In this document: positions 1 to 8,066 of the stretch, in pieces | How positions within the stretch are numbered: position 1 is the stretch's first letter | Layout: each line of letters begins with the position of its first letter | Assembly: GCF_900215315.1 (NCBI RefSeq) | Contig: NZ_OBEB01000006.1 | Location: forward strand, 248,001-312,000 | From: Arsukibacterium tuosuense | Lineage (GTDB): Bacteria > Pseudomonadota > Gammaproteobacteria > Enterobacterales > Alteromonadaceae | Direction of reading: 5' to 3' | Length of the DNA: 64,000 bases | The notes under the pieces: generated by a model | What the model was told of the DNA's origin: nothing | Database searches by the model: none | The model's input: only the letters and a program-made list of their open reading frames with translations | Made by a program: the position numbers and the translations under genes

Positions 1-333
1 AGCATGCTTGCGCACAGCCGCCAATTCGGTTATGCCGTTTACGAGTACCGGTTGAGCAATGAAGTGATGCTGGCAGATGATTATGAGCAGGCGCTTAGCC
101 GCCAAATAAGCGACATTAAAAGCAAAGGCGAAGCCAATACGCTGCTTACCGGTACCTACACCCTGCAACAGGACGCGGTTATTGTGAACGCCCGCCTGAT
201 CCATATTCCATCCAAGCAAGTGTTGGCAGCGGTGACTGATTATATTCCGGCAAATGTGCTGTGGAGCACACAGCAAGTTAATAAACGTGGTGCCATGTTT
301 TACCGGCAAAGTCCGGCAGGAGAAAATCAATGA
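1..333 (+). CDS. FlgO-family protein, C-terminal part (cut by window edge)
   Basis: The reading frame is open from the first base, so this is the C-terminal 110 residues of a longer protein; the ATG at 4 is probably internal. It aligns by eye with the C-terminal halves of the next two genes: a TGTYTLQQDAVIVNARLIHI stretch matches TGTLTTHQQGVLVNARLVQI downstream, followed by a conserved IP/VP segment. This is the FlgO domain, known in Vibrio as an outer-membrane flagellar factor acting with FlgP and FlgT. The gene overlaps the next by 4 bases (ATGA), so they are co-translated. The signal peptide and promoter lie outside the window. Confidence 0.8.
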   Translation, partial: SMLAHSRQFGYAVYEYRLSNEVMLADDYEQALSRQISDIKSKGEANTLLTGTYTLQQDAVIVNARLIHIPSKQVLAAVTDYIPANVLWSTQQVNKRGAMFYRQSPAGENQ

Positions 334-977
334 AACGGCTAACAACTATAGCAATTTTAACAGTGCTTAGCGGCTGTGCAGCACCCGAGCGCACTGTTAC
401 CGTTACAGGTCAAAGCGGTGATAGCCAGGACAACCGCACGCAACGCATCGCCCAGCTACCAAGTACGGCATCACCTGCAGGCAATGATTTGCAAAGCTCC
501 ACTGGTCTGCCGCTGTTAACGGTTAACGACTATGTAAGAAATCTGGTGCATGAATTGATGGCATTGCAGCAGAGTCTGGATAGTGACAGCCAGATCGGCG
601 TAACAGATTTTAGTTATGTTGATTCAGCGCTGGATCAGGGCTCGGTGTTCAGCAATCATTTAAGTGAGGCAATGATTTATGATCTGCATAAATTCGGCGT
701 TCCGGTACTGGACTATAAAGTGACTGATTATATCCGGGTCACTGAAACGGGCGATTTTGTGTTGAGCCGCAACTACGAAGAGCTTTCCGATGAAGTGGCT
801 ATTCGTTATGTGGTTACCGGCACGCTTACTACTCATCAACAAGGCGTCCTTGTTAATGCCAGGCTGGTACAAATCGACAACAAGCGGGTGGTGTCTGCAG
901 CCCGCACTTTTGTGCCGCGCCATATTGTGCAGGCGGTTATTTCCCGTCAGGGCGAGCAAGTGATGCGGATTAAATAA
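330..977 (+). CDS. FlgO-family outer-membrane lipoprotein (second copy)
   Basis: The 215-residue protein starts with a lipoprotein signal: basic MKR, a hydrophobic run and a lipobox LSGC with Cys at residue 16. The C-terminal half carries the FlgO domain, with a DLHKFGVPVLDYK motif near residues 118-130 and a VLVNARLVQI core strand near 174-183. FlgO lipoproteins support outer-membrane anchoring and stability of polar flagella in Vibrio. It overlaps the upstream FlgO-like gene by 4 bases and shares its operon. About 100 bases follow before the third paralogue, which has its own promoter. Confidence 0.85.
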   Translation: MKRLTTIAILTVLSGCAAPERTVTVTGQSGDSQDNRTQRIAQLPSTASPAGNDLQSSTGLPLLTVNDYVRNLVHELMALQQSLDSDSQIGVTDFSYVDSALDQGSVFSNHLSEAMIYDLHKFGVPVLDYKVTDYIRVTETGDFVLSRNYEELSDEVAIRYVVTGTLTTHQQGVLVNARLVQIDNKRVVSAARTFVPRHIVQAVISRQGEQVMRIK

Positions 978-1025
978 CCTTAAACACCTTGTTTATGTGT
1001 TGTCCGGATAAAGTCAGGACTCGCC

Positions 1026-1052
1026 TAAAGAAACCCTACCTGGTGCCGATAT
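1026..1052 (+). promoter_or_regulatory. Sigma-28 (FliA) promoter of third flgO-like gene
   Basis: -35 TAAAGAAA (1026-1033), an 11-base spacer and -10 GCCGATAT (1045-1052) match the FliA consensus TAAAGTTT-N11-GCCGATAA. The predicted start is near 1059, giving a leader of about 27 bases. The -10 sits inside the left arm of a 13-bp inverted repeat. Confidence 0.7.
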
Positions 1053-1078
1053 ACTGAAACAGACGTTCAGTATATCGG
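1046..1078. repeat. 13-bp perfect inverted repeat over the sigma-28 -10 element
   Basis: Arms CCGATATACTGAA (1046-1058) and TTCAGTATATCGG (1066-1078) are separated by 7 bases. The repeat covers the -10 and the predicted transcription start and ends 7 bases before the ATG at 1086. Because transcription should begin in the loop, the full hairpin would not form in that mRNA, so a DNA operator role is more likely than an RNA role. Confidence 0.75.
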
Positions 1079-1085
1079 GCATACC

Positions 1086-1742
1086 ATGATAAAAAAAATC
1101 TCTCTAATTATCTCTGGCTGCATGGCTTTGTTTATAAGTGGCTGCAGCATGTTACCTTTCAGTCAGCATGATCCCTCACAGAATCCACAACTGTCTTCTG
1201 AAACGCCATATATTATTACCGAACCCGGCAGCCGCAGTCAGTCAACAGAACCTGATTATCAGCTGAGGGCATATCCCGCTAGCAGCAGGCTGTACGCCAG
1301 CCATAAACAGCTGGATGACTATGTCGCTGAGCTGGCCATGCAGCTGTATCATAACAGCGCCATGCCCATGGTTAATGCAACAGTAGCCGTGGCTGGCTTT
1401 GCCGAGTTAACACCGGCACGCAATACCCTGCACCCGCTGGGCAATGATCTGGCTGAGCGTTTTCTGCAGCAACTGCCCCGTTATGGCGTCACTATGGTCG
1501 ATCATAAACTAACGGGAGGCCTTAAACTGACCGCAGACGGCGATGCGGTATTTAGCAATCGTACTGGCCAGATTACTGCTAACCAACAAATTGATTATGT
1601 GCTAAGCGGTACGGTACAACACAGCCAACGCGGGGCTATGGTCAATGTGCGAATTATGCATTTGAAAAACAAAACCATCCTGGCCAGCGCCAGCCAACTG
1701 ATTCCACTGTTTGTGCTGGATAACAATCAGGCGCTCTGGTAA
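1086..1742 (+). CDS. flgO: FlgO-family outer-membrane lipoprotein (third copy)
   Basis: The 218-residue protein has a lipoprotein signal (MIKK, hydrophobic run, lipobox ISGC with Cys at residue 20). The C-terminal half shows the FlgO pattern: LGNDLAERFLQQLPRYGVTMVD near residues 118-139 and DYVLSGTVQHSQRGAMVNVR near 174-193. It is the third tandem FlgO paralogue but the only one preceded here by its own sigma-28-type promoter, so it may be expressed late, with the filament genes. Which of the three copies is the true FlgO orthologue cannot be decided here; the symbol is tentative. It converges on the lipocalin-like gene with a 24-base gap and no clear terminator. Confidence 0.8.
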   Translation: MIKKISLIISGCMALFISGCSMLPFSQHDPSQNPQLSSETPYIITEPGSRSQSTEPDYQLRAYPASSRLYASHKQLDDYVAELAMQLYHNSAMPMVNATVAVAGFAELTPARNTLHPLGNDLAERFLQQLPRYGVTMVDHKLTGGLKLTADGDAVFSNRTGQITANQQIDYVLSGTVQHSQRGAMVNVRIMHLKNKTILASASQLIPLFVLDNNQALW

Positions 1743-1766
1743 ACGCCAAAACGAATGAGGTACAGC

Positions 1767-2849
1767 TCAATAGCCTGTCATTTCCAGGTAGCCCTTACCT
1801 GAGTGACTGCCTGTGAAGCGGATTGGTCCCTCCCAATAGGCAATCCCTGTTGCCATCCAGGCATTGGGATTTAGTGCCTGAGTGCGTATATCGATGCCAA
1901 AATCTTCTACTGTGAGCTGCCATTCTACCGGCAGCTCTCTGCCGGCTACGGTATGCTGTTGTAATAGCTGCATCCGTATTTGCTGTGGTTGCAGCGGTTG
2001 GATTGTGCCATCGGCGCGGATGTAAGTGCCGGAAAAATAATCATCCCCTTGCGCATGTCGCAGCCGAAAAAGCATCAGCTTATCTCCATGATCCAGGTGC
2101 AGCGAAAACCAGTCCCAACCTTGCTGATCTGCCGACAGCGGTTGACTGCTCCATTCTCTGTCGAGCCAGGCGTCACCGCTAACACTCAAGTGCTCATCTC
2201 CTATCTGAATTACACCCGAAACCTCCAGAAAAGGCAGGCTAAGGTAGTAGGACGCTTGTCCCGCCGCTGATTTTAAGCTAAAACCTTGCTCACCCTGTAG
2301 TACCGCAGGTCCAATTTTGTTTAATGTCAGGGTATAGTTAAAATCGGCTGTGTTGGCACGTAAAGTAAAGGCTGTGGCGTCTGCATCCAGTGCAGTAATC
2401 GACCAGTTATCTATCCAGACAGAAAATGGGTTCATCGTAACACCTGCCTGGCCAATACCACCCCGGGCATAGGTATCGGCAAAAAAATGCTGATTAGTGC
2501 TTGTTAAGCCGACATGTCCTAACCAGCGTTGTTGATTCGCCCAGCCATCACGCTGTGGTGAAGGCGAATCCGCCAGACGAAAAAGGGTCCACTGAATGCC
2601 AAGCATTTCTCCTGATTCACTTTCCAGGTTAGCCGTTACGTACCACCATTCAATGCGATATTCCGGATGTTGCTTAAGGGCATCGGGGTAGCGGATCTCA
2701 ATGCCTGGCTGAACCTGGGCGAACCCGGTTGCATCTGACCCCAGCCCGGCAAAGCCCTGGTCAGACACTGAAGGTGAAGGCTCACTGCAGGCTGCTATTA
2801 GCAACAGCATCAGCAAAGACGCCAATAAAACGGCTTTATTGATCATCAC
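1767..2849 (-). CDS. AttH/CrtC-like (lipocalin-fold) lipoprotein
   Basis: The 360-residue protein starts with a lipoprotein signal ending in a lipobox IAAC. The body resembles the AttH/carotenoid 1,2-hydratase family (COG5621, two lipocalin-like domains): EYRIEWWYVTANLES near residues 62-76, LGIQWTLFR, DAWLDREWSS near 226-235 and GWDWFSLHLDHGDKLMLFRLR near 243-263. These proteins are usually encoded next to an FtsX-type permease and an ATPase, as here, where the start overlaps the permease stop by 14 bases. The substrate is unknown; the likely location is periplasmic and lipid-anchored. A flagellar role is not indicated. The start may be either of two adjacent ATGs (2849 or 2846). Confidence 0.8.
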   Translation of the reverse strand: MMINKAVLLASLLMLLLIAACSEPSPSVSDQGFAGLGSDATGFAQVQPGIEIRYPDALKQHPEYRIEWWYVTANLESESGEMLGIQWTLFRLADSPSPQRDGWANQQRWLGHVGLTSTNQHFFADTYARGGIGQAGVTMNPFSVWIDNWSITALDADATAFTLRANTADFNYTLTLNKIGPAVLQGEQGFSLKSAAGQASYYLSLPFLEVSGVIQIGDEHLSVSGDAWLDREWSSQPLSADQQGWDWFSLHLDHGDKLMLFRLRHAQGDDYFSGTYIRADGTIQPLQPQQIRMQLLQQHTVAGRELPVEWQLTVEDFGIDIRTQALNPNAWMATGIAYWEGPIRFTGSHSGKGYLEMTGY

Positions 2850-5358
2850 GAAAACCTTTTAGAAGCTCACCGGGGGAACTGAACCGGAGTTTTAACACTG
2901 GCACAATCGCAGCTAAAAAGGCACTAAACAATGCGGCTAGTGTTAAGTATAACCATTGCAGTGGAAAAACTTGCCAGGGAAGTGCCCAGCCAAAAGCACG
3001 CACATTAATGACCGTTACTAAACAGTAACTGATAATTAAGCCCAATGGGATCGCCAATAATGCCGTCATTAAAGCTAATAGTAACAATCTGAACAATTCG
3101 GTTATGACTAATTGCCGCCGTGAGATGCCACAGGCCCAAATTGGCGCAATTTGGCTCAGCCGCATAGTTGATAAGGTTAACAGACTACTAAATAGCGCAA
3201 TTGCCGCTATCGCCAACACCAACAGGTTAAGCGCCTGAGTAGCGGCAAAGGTGCGTTCAAACAGTTGTAATGAGTAGCGTTTAACGGCTTGCTGGTCGAT
3301 AACCTGGGTCTCAGTAAAAGAGAACCGCTCAGTCAGTGCCTGAATGAGGACATCAATCTCTGCTGGCTCAACCCGCAGCGCAAAACTGCCACGCTTTGCA
3401 TCGGCCCAGTTTAGATATAACGTATCCAAAGCCATCATCACCTGTCCTTTAGGGTTACCATAATCGCTGAATATTGCGCCAATTGTAAATTCAGTTTGTT
3501 GCATGCCGGGTATAGTGATGTTATCACCAATGTTGAGCATTAACTGTCGGGCCAGTTGCTCATTAATCATCACCGCTGCACCCGATTCAACGTCATGCCA
3601 GGCTTGAGACGTTTTGCTAAGCAAAGGCCAATGGTCAATATAGGTACTGTGGATCTGGATGCCACGCAGTTCAATCGGCATGTCTGCCAGTTGAACGTCT
3701 TTACCAGCAGAAGGAAGAATTGCAGTGACATTGGCTTGTTGGCTAAGCCATTGGGTCACTTCCTGAGCCTGTGTTTCACTGTCAGTGCGGACGTAGACTT
3801 CTGCAGCAAGACGTTGATCAAGCCAGCCTGTAAAGGTGTTTCGAAACCCCTCAACCATGCCGCCGACACCGATGCTGGTCGACAACGCCAGCAACAATGC
3901 AATCAGAGCCACGCTTAGGTGAGGGACTTGCATACGGGCATCTGCCCAGAGCCACTGTGCAGTGGCGGATGTCGGTGTGACTGAGTCTGCAGAAAATGAG
4001 TGAGCAAAGCGCTGACATAGCCGCAAAAGCGAGTCTAATATCACCGGCATGAGCAGCGCTGCACTTAGGAACACCAGAGCGAGCAGTAAAAATCCACTTA
4101 GTAAGGAATCACCCAGCCATGCCATTAATAAAGCAAGGCTTGCGGTAAAAAGGCCAGCTGCCATTAATGTGTTACGCTGTTTTTGCTGCCCCGGAAATGA
4201 CATCGATTGGCTTGGATGACCACCGTCGTGCTTGATAAGTTTGAGCAGCGGCACGATGGCAGCAATCAGTGTCCCGCCCCATGCCATAAATACACCCTGC
4301 AGCCACCATTGCCATGAAAGTTGTAAGTCGCCTGAAATTTGAGCGCCATATAGCCCGGTCAAACTTGCAGACAGATCAGGTAACAACAATGCCGCAATCC
4401 AGTAACCGAGGACTAAGCCTGGCAAGGCTATAAGGCCGCTGAGTAATAACAACTCCACCAATAACCACGCCATCAGCTCACGCTGACTGACCCCACAACT
4501 GAATAGAATACGGCGCAGCGTTAATCGTTGAGTCAGCGCCAGGTGAATTGCGGAGTACACCATCAACAAGCCCACTAAGAAAGCAAGTAAGCTCAATGCG
4601 GTCAGGTTCAAATGGAAGCTTGCCGTTAACCGCGAGATATCATGATCGCTCTGCGGCAGAATTAAACGCATACGTGTGGCCAGTTCTGCCGAAAGCTGTG
4701 AGTGTTGAGTATGATCGAACAGAAGAAGCCTGGATAATTGCCCCTCCATGTTAAGCCAGTGTTGTGCCAGATAGATGTCAGTAATAAGCTCATTGTTTGC
4801 CAATGCTGAACTGACTTTAATACTGACCTGATCGCCCTCCGGGTTGATCGGAAAGCCAGCTTTGGTAGTATTTTTCAGTAGGGGGGTAATACGCTCAGCG
4901 GTTAAAGGCGATACCCAAACCTCCCAGGGGGGTGTTAAAAAATGATTTAACGACAAATTGGCCGGTAATCCGCTGGCACCTTGATAAGATGCGTTCGCAC
5001 TTTGCAAGGTCAGCGGCTCAATACCAATAACGTTAAGGGTCAGATCATCTGTAGCAAGCGCCAGTGCTCCTTCCACCAGTGGCGAGACTTTCCAGCCTAA
5101 ACCGCGCAACTGAATATAATCTGCTTCGGCCAGATGTTGCTCGGTTGTACTGACAATATGCGCTTGATTAATACTATTGAATCTCGCCGCTGCCTGTTCG
5201 TAACTGAAACGTGCCTGCTGGTTCAGTGCCTGAACGCCGCTCCACAGCGCCGTTGCCGCGAGTAACCCCAGAATAAGCGTGCTCAACTGCACAGGATGGC
5301 GCCACCAGTGGCTCAGTAACGCATGTAATACCCATAGCGAAGGTTGCCGGAGTTGCAT
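2836..5358 (-). CDS. FtsX-like ABC transporter permease, 840 residues
   Basis: This large inner-membrane protein has an N-terminal membrane anchor (about residues 22-42), a periplasmic region, a block of central membrane segments (about 255-445), a second periplasmic region and a final three-helix block (about 715-830). That is the two-FtsX-domain layout of long MacB/LolE-superfamily permeases such as AttF/AttG-type proteins. It shares its start with the stop of the upstream ATPase and overlaps the downstream lipoprotein, so the three genes form one transcription unit. By family it should be a mechanotransmission or lipoprotein/lipid extraction type transporter rather than an importer. The substrate is unknown. 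Confidence 0.85.
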   Translation of the reverse strand: MQLRQPSLWVLHALLSHWWRHPVQLSTLILGLLAATALWSGVQALNQQARFSYEQAAARFNSINQAHIVSTTEQHLAEADYIQLRGLGWKVSPLVEGALALATDDLTLNVIGIEPLTLQSANASYQGASGLPANLSLNHFLTPPWEVWVSPLTAERITPLLKNTTKAGFPINPEGDQVSIKVSSALANNELITDIYLAQHWLNMEGQLSRLLLFDHTQHSQLSAELATRMRLILPQSDHDISRLTASFHLNLTALSLLAFLVGLLMVYSAIHLALTQRLTLRRILFSCGVSQRELMAWLLVELLLLSGLIALPGLVLGYWIAALLLPDLSASLTGLYGAQISGDLQLSWQWWLQGVFMAWGGTLIAAIVPLLKLIKHDGGHPSQSMSFPGQQKQRNTLMAAGLFTASLALLMAWLGDSLLSGFLLLALVFLSAALLMPVILDSLLRLCQRFAHSFSADSVTPTSATAQWLWADARMQVPHLSVALIALLLALSTSIGVGGMVEGFRNTFTGWLDQRLAAEVYVRTDSETQAQEVTQWLSQQANVTAILPSAGKDVQLADMPIELRGIQIHSTYIDHWPLLSKTSQAWHDVESGAAVMINEQLARQLMLNIGDNITIPGMQQTEFTIGAIFSDYGNPKGQVMMALDTLYLNWADAKRGSFALRVEPAEIDVLIQALTERFSFTETQVIDQQAVKRYSLQLFERTFAATQALNLLVLAIAAIALFSSLLTLSTMRLSQIAPIWACGISRRQLVITELFRLLLLALMTALLAIPLGLIISYCLVTVINVRAFGWALPWQVFPLQWLYLTLAALFSAFLAAIVPVLKLRFSSPGELLKGFRDDQ

Positions 5359-6011
5359 TAGCTCAATTGTCCCTGGCTTAAGGTCATTGCACGATCTAGC
5401 CGCGCGGCTAACAGGGAGCTGTGAGTCACCATTAGCAAGCTGCTGCCTGTTTCTTTTACCAGCGCTAATATCAGTGACATGACCTGTTCCGCATTGGTTT
5501 CATCCAGGCTTCCGGTGGGCTCATCAGCAAACAACAGGGGCGTGCGAGCTGCCAGAGCACGTCCGATCGCAACCCGTTGCTGTTGGCCACCAGACAGTTG
5601 CGCTGGATAGCGTTTTAGCATTGTTTCCAGGCCCAACGTTACCACAAGATGCTTTAACCACTTTGGGTCTAACGTACCGGCGAGTCGGGCCTGAAAAGCT
5701 AAATTGTCCTGAATTGTCAGACTGGGAATTAAATTTAGCTGCTGAAAAATAACCCCTACATGATGACGTCGAAGCAGGGCGCGTTGGCTATCATTCATTT
5801 GAATAAGATCTTGGTTATTAATGATAACCTGTCCCCGATCAGCATGCTCAAGGCCAGCCAGAATATGTAATAAAGTTGATTTGCCACAACCTGATTCTCC
5901 CATCAAGGCGACGCTTTCGCCTGCTTTAATACCAAAACTTATGTCACTAAACAGAGGTAGCGGGCCTTGTGGCGTTTGATGTGATTTTGCTAAGCGGGTA
6001 ACTTGCAGCAT
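5358..6011 (-). CDS. LolD/MacB-type ABC transporter ATP-binding protein
   Basis: The 217-residue nucleotide-binding subunit has Walker A GESGCGKST (38-46), a Q-loop around FQQLNL (89-94), signature LSGGQ (139-143) and Walker B LLFADEP (159-165) followed by the D-loop GSLD. The length and motif texture are those of the LolD/FtsE/MacB group that pairs with FtsX-fold permeases. The start is supported by an AGGA Shine-Dalgarno about 7 bases upstream. It is the first gene of the cassette, which lies just beyond the 3' end of tRNA-Arg. It powers the permease encoded directly downstream. Confidence 0.9.
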   Translation of the reverse strand: MLQVTRLAKSHQTPQGPLPLFSDISFGIKAGESVALMGESGCGKSTLLHILAGLEHADRGQVIINNQDLIQMNDSQRALLRRHHVGVIFQQLNLIPSLTIQDNLAFQARLAGTLDPKWLKHLVVTLGLETMLKRYPAQLSGGQQQRVAIGRALAARTPLLFADEPTGSLDETNAEQVMSLILALVKETGSSLLMVTHSSLLAARLDRAMTLSQGQLS

Positions 6012-6101
6012 TTAACTATCCTGCCAGAGGGGGCTTGGTTGCCTGAGATTAATATAGACGATATGTGTACAAGTGAAATGAGGATCACCGGAAATAGCTT
6101 T

Positions 6102-6176
6102 TGGCTGCCCCAGCAGGAATCGAACCTGCAACTGCCCCTTAGGAGGGGGCCGTTATATCCATTTAACTATAGGGCA
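6102..6176 (-). tRNA. tRNA-Arg (anticodon CCT), 75 nt
   Basis: Read on the minus strand, the sequence folds as a complete tRNA: acceptor TGCCCTA pairs with TGGGGCA, then discriminator G and an encoded CCA. The anticodon stem-loop is GCCCC-CTCCTAA-GGGGC with anticodon CCT, and the T arm is GCAGG-TTCGATT-CCTGC. The D arm and anticodon loop closely resemble E. coli tRNA-Arg(CCU). It decodes the rare AGG codon. No integrase or repeated 3' end was found nearby, so there is no sign of its use as an attachment site. Confidence 0.95.
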
Positions 6177-6201
6177 AATATCGTGGGTTTGAACGCGCGA
6201 A

Positions 6202-6230
6202 AGTTTAACAGAATAAACAGCTTAAGTGAA
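6202..6230 (-). promoter_or_regulatory. Sigma-70 promoter of tRNA-Arg
   Basis: On the minus strand there is a -35 TTCACT (6225-6230), a 17-base spacer and a -10 TAAACT (6202-6207), followed by a GC-rich discriminator (TTCGCGCG) typical of stringently controlled stable-RNA promoters. It lies 26 bases upstream of the tRNA 5' end. Confidence 0.5.
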
Positions 6231-6275
6231 CGGCAAAAAACCTTGTCATTCATTCGTGTTATATGAATACCAGGG

Positions 6276-7412
6276 TTACAAACCTGCGCTGTTGATACTG
6301 ATCAAATCACCAATTTGTAAATGACTTAACAGAGTAGGGGTGCTGGCGCTGGCCCAGGCATTATCGCTGCTGATTTCAGTAATTTTAAGAGTGACCGGGC
6401 TTTTATGCATTTTTTCCAGGCCATCTTTACCGGCAAAGCGTTGAATTTGCATCACGGTTACGTTATCGCCGACCTGCAACCCCTGGCGGGCGCCTTTGTT
6501 AATTGCCACTTGATGCTGGTCAATATGGCTTACCTGCGCCAGTAAACCCTGACATTGAGTGTGCTGCTGGATGTCTTTCGCTACAGCCTTTAAAACCGTA
6601 TCAATTTTCTGGCCATAAGGTTGTTGCCAGAACTGCTGGCTATGGCTGCCCGCCACAGATAACTCGCTGTTCCACTCGGCCTGGGTGCGATATTGCTGTT
6701 GAAAAACCAGTTGATTATTAAATAAGTCATACAGGGCAACATCCAACGCAAAATAGCGCTCGAAACGGTCGTCTTGCCAGAAACGGCTGGTTTGCTTACC
6801 CAGCGACAAATCAGTAATCTGGCTTAGTAACACAAACTGCTGGCCGTCGGTAAATAACTGGCGGTTTATGCTTTCAGTCATCAACTCGGGTTGTAAACTG
6901 TAATCTACTGCGTTGACCACAATTGCCGGGCTGTAGTCCTGCAGGTGGCGAGACAGCTGAGCTGTAGCGTTCTTATCCAGCTCAAACAACTGGCCGTGAA
7001 TAGCGTCGCGCCGGGCGCCGAGTTCTACCCTGGCCAGTAATAGCGGTTTCTTTTGCTGGCTGCCATGACAACTTTGCTGTTGCGGTAAAATCTCAGCCTG
7101 CAAGGTCACGGTAACATAATCGCCGCCGTAGTTTTCGCTAAGCAGCCGGATCTCACGAATTTCTGAACTGCTGTCCAGGGTAAGCTGATGCTGCTGCATA
7201 ACCCCGGCAACCAACTGTTGCTGGCTATTTACCCTTACGCCGGCAAACAAAGCAGCCCGCTCCAGAGCATCAGCTATGGCTGCTTGCTTCGCCTTAGCAA
7301 TATCGCCTTGCTCTATCGGTGCCTGGCCTGTCATCTCATACCAGTTGGCACTAACAGGGGCACTTAGCAATAGCGCGCAACAACAAGTAGTGACTAACAG
7401 TCGTAATTTCAT
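6276..7412 (-). CDS. flgT: FlgT, flagellar H-ring/T-ring assembly protein
   Basis: Secreted protein of about 378 residues. After the ATG at 7412 there is a typical signal peptide (MKLRLL, hydrophobic core, cleavage after PVSA), then NWYEMTGQAPIEQGDIAKAK and the alanine-rich helix AAIADALERAALFAG that marks FlgT. The C-terminal part has a VNKGARQGLQVGDNVTV segment as in FlgT-C. FlgT builds the H ring around the basal body and recruits MotX/MotY in Vibrio. An in-frame ATG at 7445 would extend the protein by 11 residues, but the sigma-54 element at 7457-7472 predicts transcription starting near 7446, so 7412 is preferred. It is divergent from flgP. Confidence 0.88.
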   Translation of the reverse strand: MKLRLLVTTCCCALLLSAPVSANWYEMTGQAPIEQGDIAKAKQAAIADALERAALFAGVRVNSQQQLVAGVMQQHQLTLDSSSEIREIRLLSENYGGDYVTVTLQAEILPQQQSCHGSQQKKPLLLARVELGARRDAIHGQLFELDKNATAQLSRHLQDYSPAIVVNAVDYSLQPELMTESINRQLFTDGQQFVLLSQITDLSLGKQTSRFWQDDRFERYFALDVALYDLFNNQLVFQQQYRTQAEWNSELSVAGSHSQQFWQQPYGQKIDTVLKAVAKDIQQHTQCQGLLAQVSHIDQHQVAINKGARQGLQVGDNVTVMQIQRFAGKDGLEKMHKSPVTLKITEISSDNAWASASTPTLLSHLQIGDLISINSAGL

Positions 7413-7456
7413 AAGTCGCCAATAATGAGTTGAAATTATCTTCATTTACCATCTAA

Positions 7457-7472
7457 AGCAAAAACTGTGCCT
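7457..7472 (-). promoter_or_regulatory. Sigma-54 promoter of flgT
   Basis: On the minus strand AGGCACAGTTTTTGCT matches TGGCAC-N5-TTGCW, with exact GG-N10-GC spacing (GG at 7470-7471, GC at 7458-7459). The predicted start is near 7446, giving a leader of about 34 bases to the ATG at 7412. Confidence 0.75.
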
Positions 7473-7481
7473 TGATTAAAG

Positions 7482-7497
7482 TGGCGTAGAATTTGCT
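7482..7497 (+). promoter_or_regulatory. Sigma-54 promoter of flgP
   Basis: TGGCGTAGAATTTGCT has GG (7483-7484), 10 bases, GC (7495-7496). The predicted start is near 7508, about 63 bases before the flgP ATG. The divergent flgT -24/-12 element lies 10 bases away. Confidence 0.7.
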
Positions 7498-7570
7498 AAG
7501 AAACTAATGATATTACTTGATATCGAATTACAGCAATAAATTCAGGATAGGTCCTGACTACGGATGCCTT

Positions 7571-8035
7571 ATGATGAAAATAACCTTTATCACATTTTCT
7601 GCACTATCTGTACTAATGCTTAGCAGCTGCAGCCAGATTTTTGATAAGCATATTGAGTATGCGTCAGTTACGCCCAAGGCTTTCCCGTTATTGCATGCAG
7701 TCGGTATGGCGCCGATTTCGTTACAACCGGGTGAGTCCGACAGCCAGAAAATATTGCTGGCGATGCGGGCGTCGAAACTGGAAGCTTATCGCGAGCTTGC
7801 TGAGCAGGTGTATGGTCAAAGAATTGACAGCAGTAACAGTGTCAGCTCGATGGTTGCAGGTAATGATCAGTTCGGGACCTCGGTGCAGGGCGTTATTCGT
7901 GGTGCCAGGGTAGTAAAAACGTATGCGCTTGATGATGCTTATATTACGGAGTTAGAGTTGGATTTTGAGCAGGTGTATCATTTGTACCAAAACGTTTATC
8001 CACGCCAGACTATTAAAAGCATTCACTACTATTAA
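7571..8035 (+). CDS. flgP: FlgP, outer-membrane flagellar lipoprotein
   Basis: Lipoprotein of about 154 residues. The start at 7571 (or 7574, two adjacent ATGs) places MMKITF directly before a hydrophobic run and lipobox LSSC; the ATG at 7517 would bury the signal peptide behind 18 residues. The body, with KLEAYRELAEQVYGQRIDSSNSVSSMV and a VIRGARVVKTYALDDAYITELEL core, is the LPP20/FlgP pattern. In Vibrio FlgP forms an outer-membrane-associated ring needed for motility, and in Campylobacter it forms the basal disk. It is transcribed divergently from flgT. It converges on flgN with a 31-base gap. Confidence 0.88.
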   Translation: MMKITFITFSALSVLMLSSCSQIFDKHIEYASVTPKAFPLLHAVGMAPISLQPGESDSQKILLAMRASKLEAYRELAEQVYGQRIDSSNSVSSMVAGNDQFGTSVQGVIRGARVVKTYALDDAYITELELDFEQVYHLYQNVYPRQTIKSIHYY

Positions 8036-8066
8036 GCAGGAAGGGGGTCACAGCGCAAAAGCAGAT

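Noticed and set aside
6102-6176. tRNA-Arg as an attachment site of a genomic island
   Set aside because: No integrase, transposase or repeated tRNA 3' segment was seen on either side.
6003-6266. Plus-strand ORF of 87 codons
   Set aside because: It crosses the whole tRNA-Arg gene and its promoter; no family resemblance.
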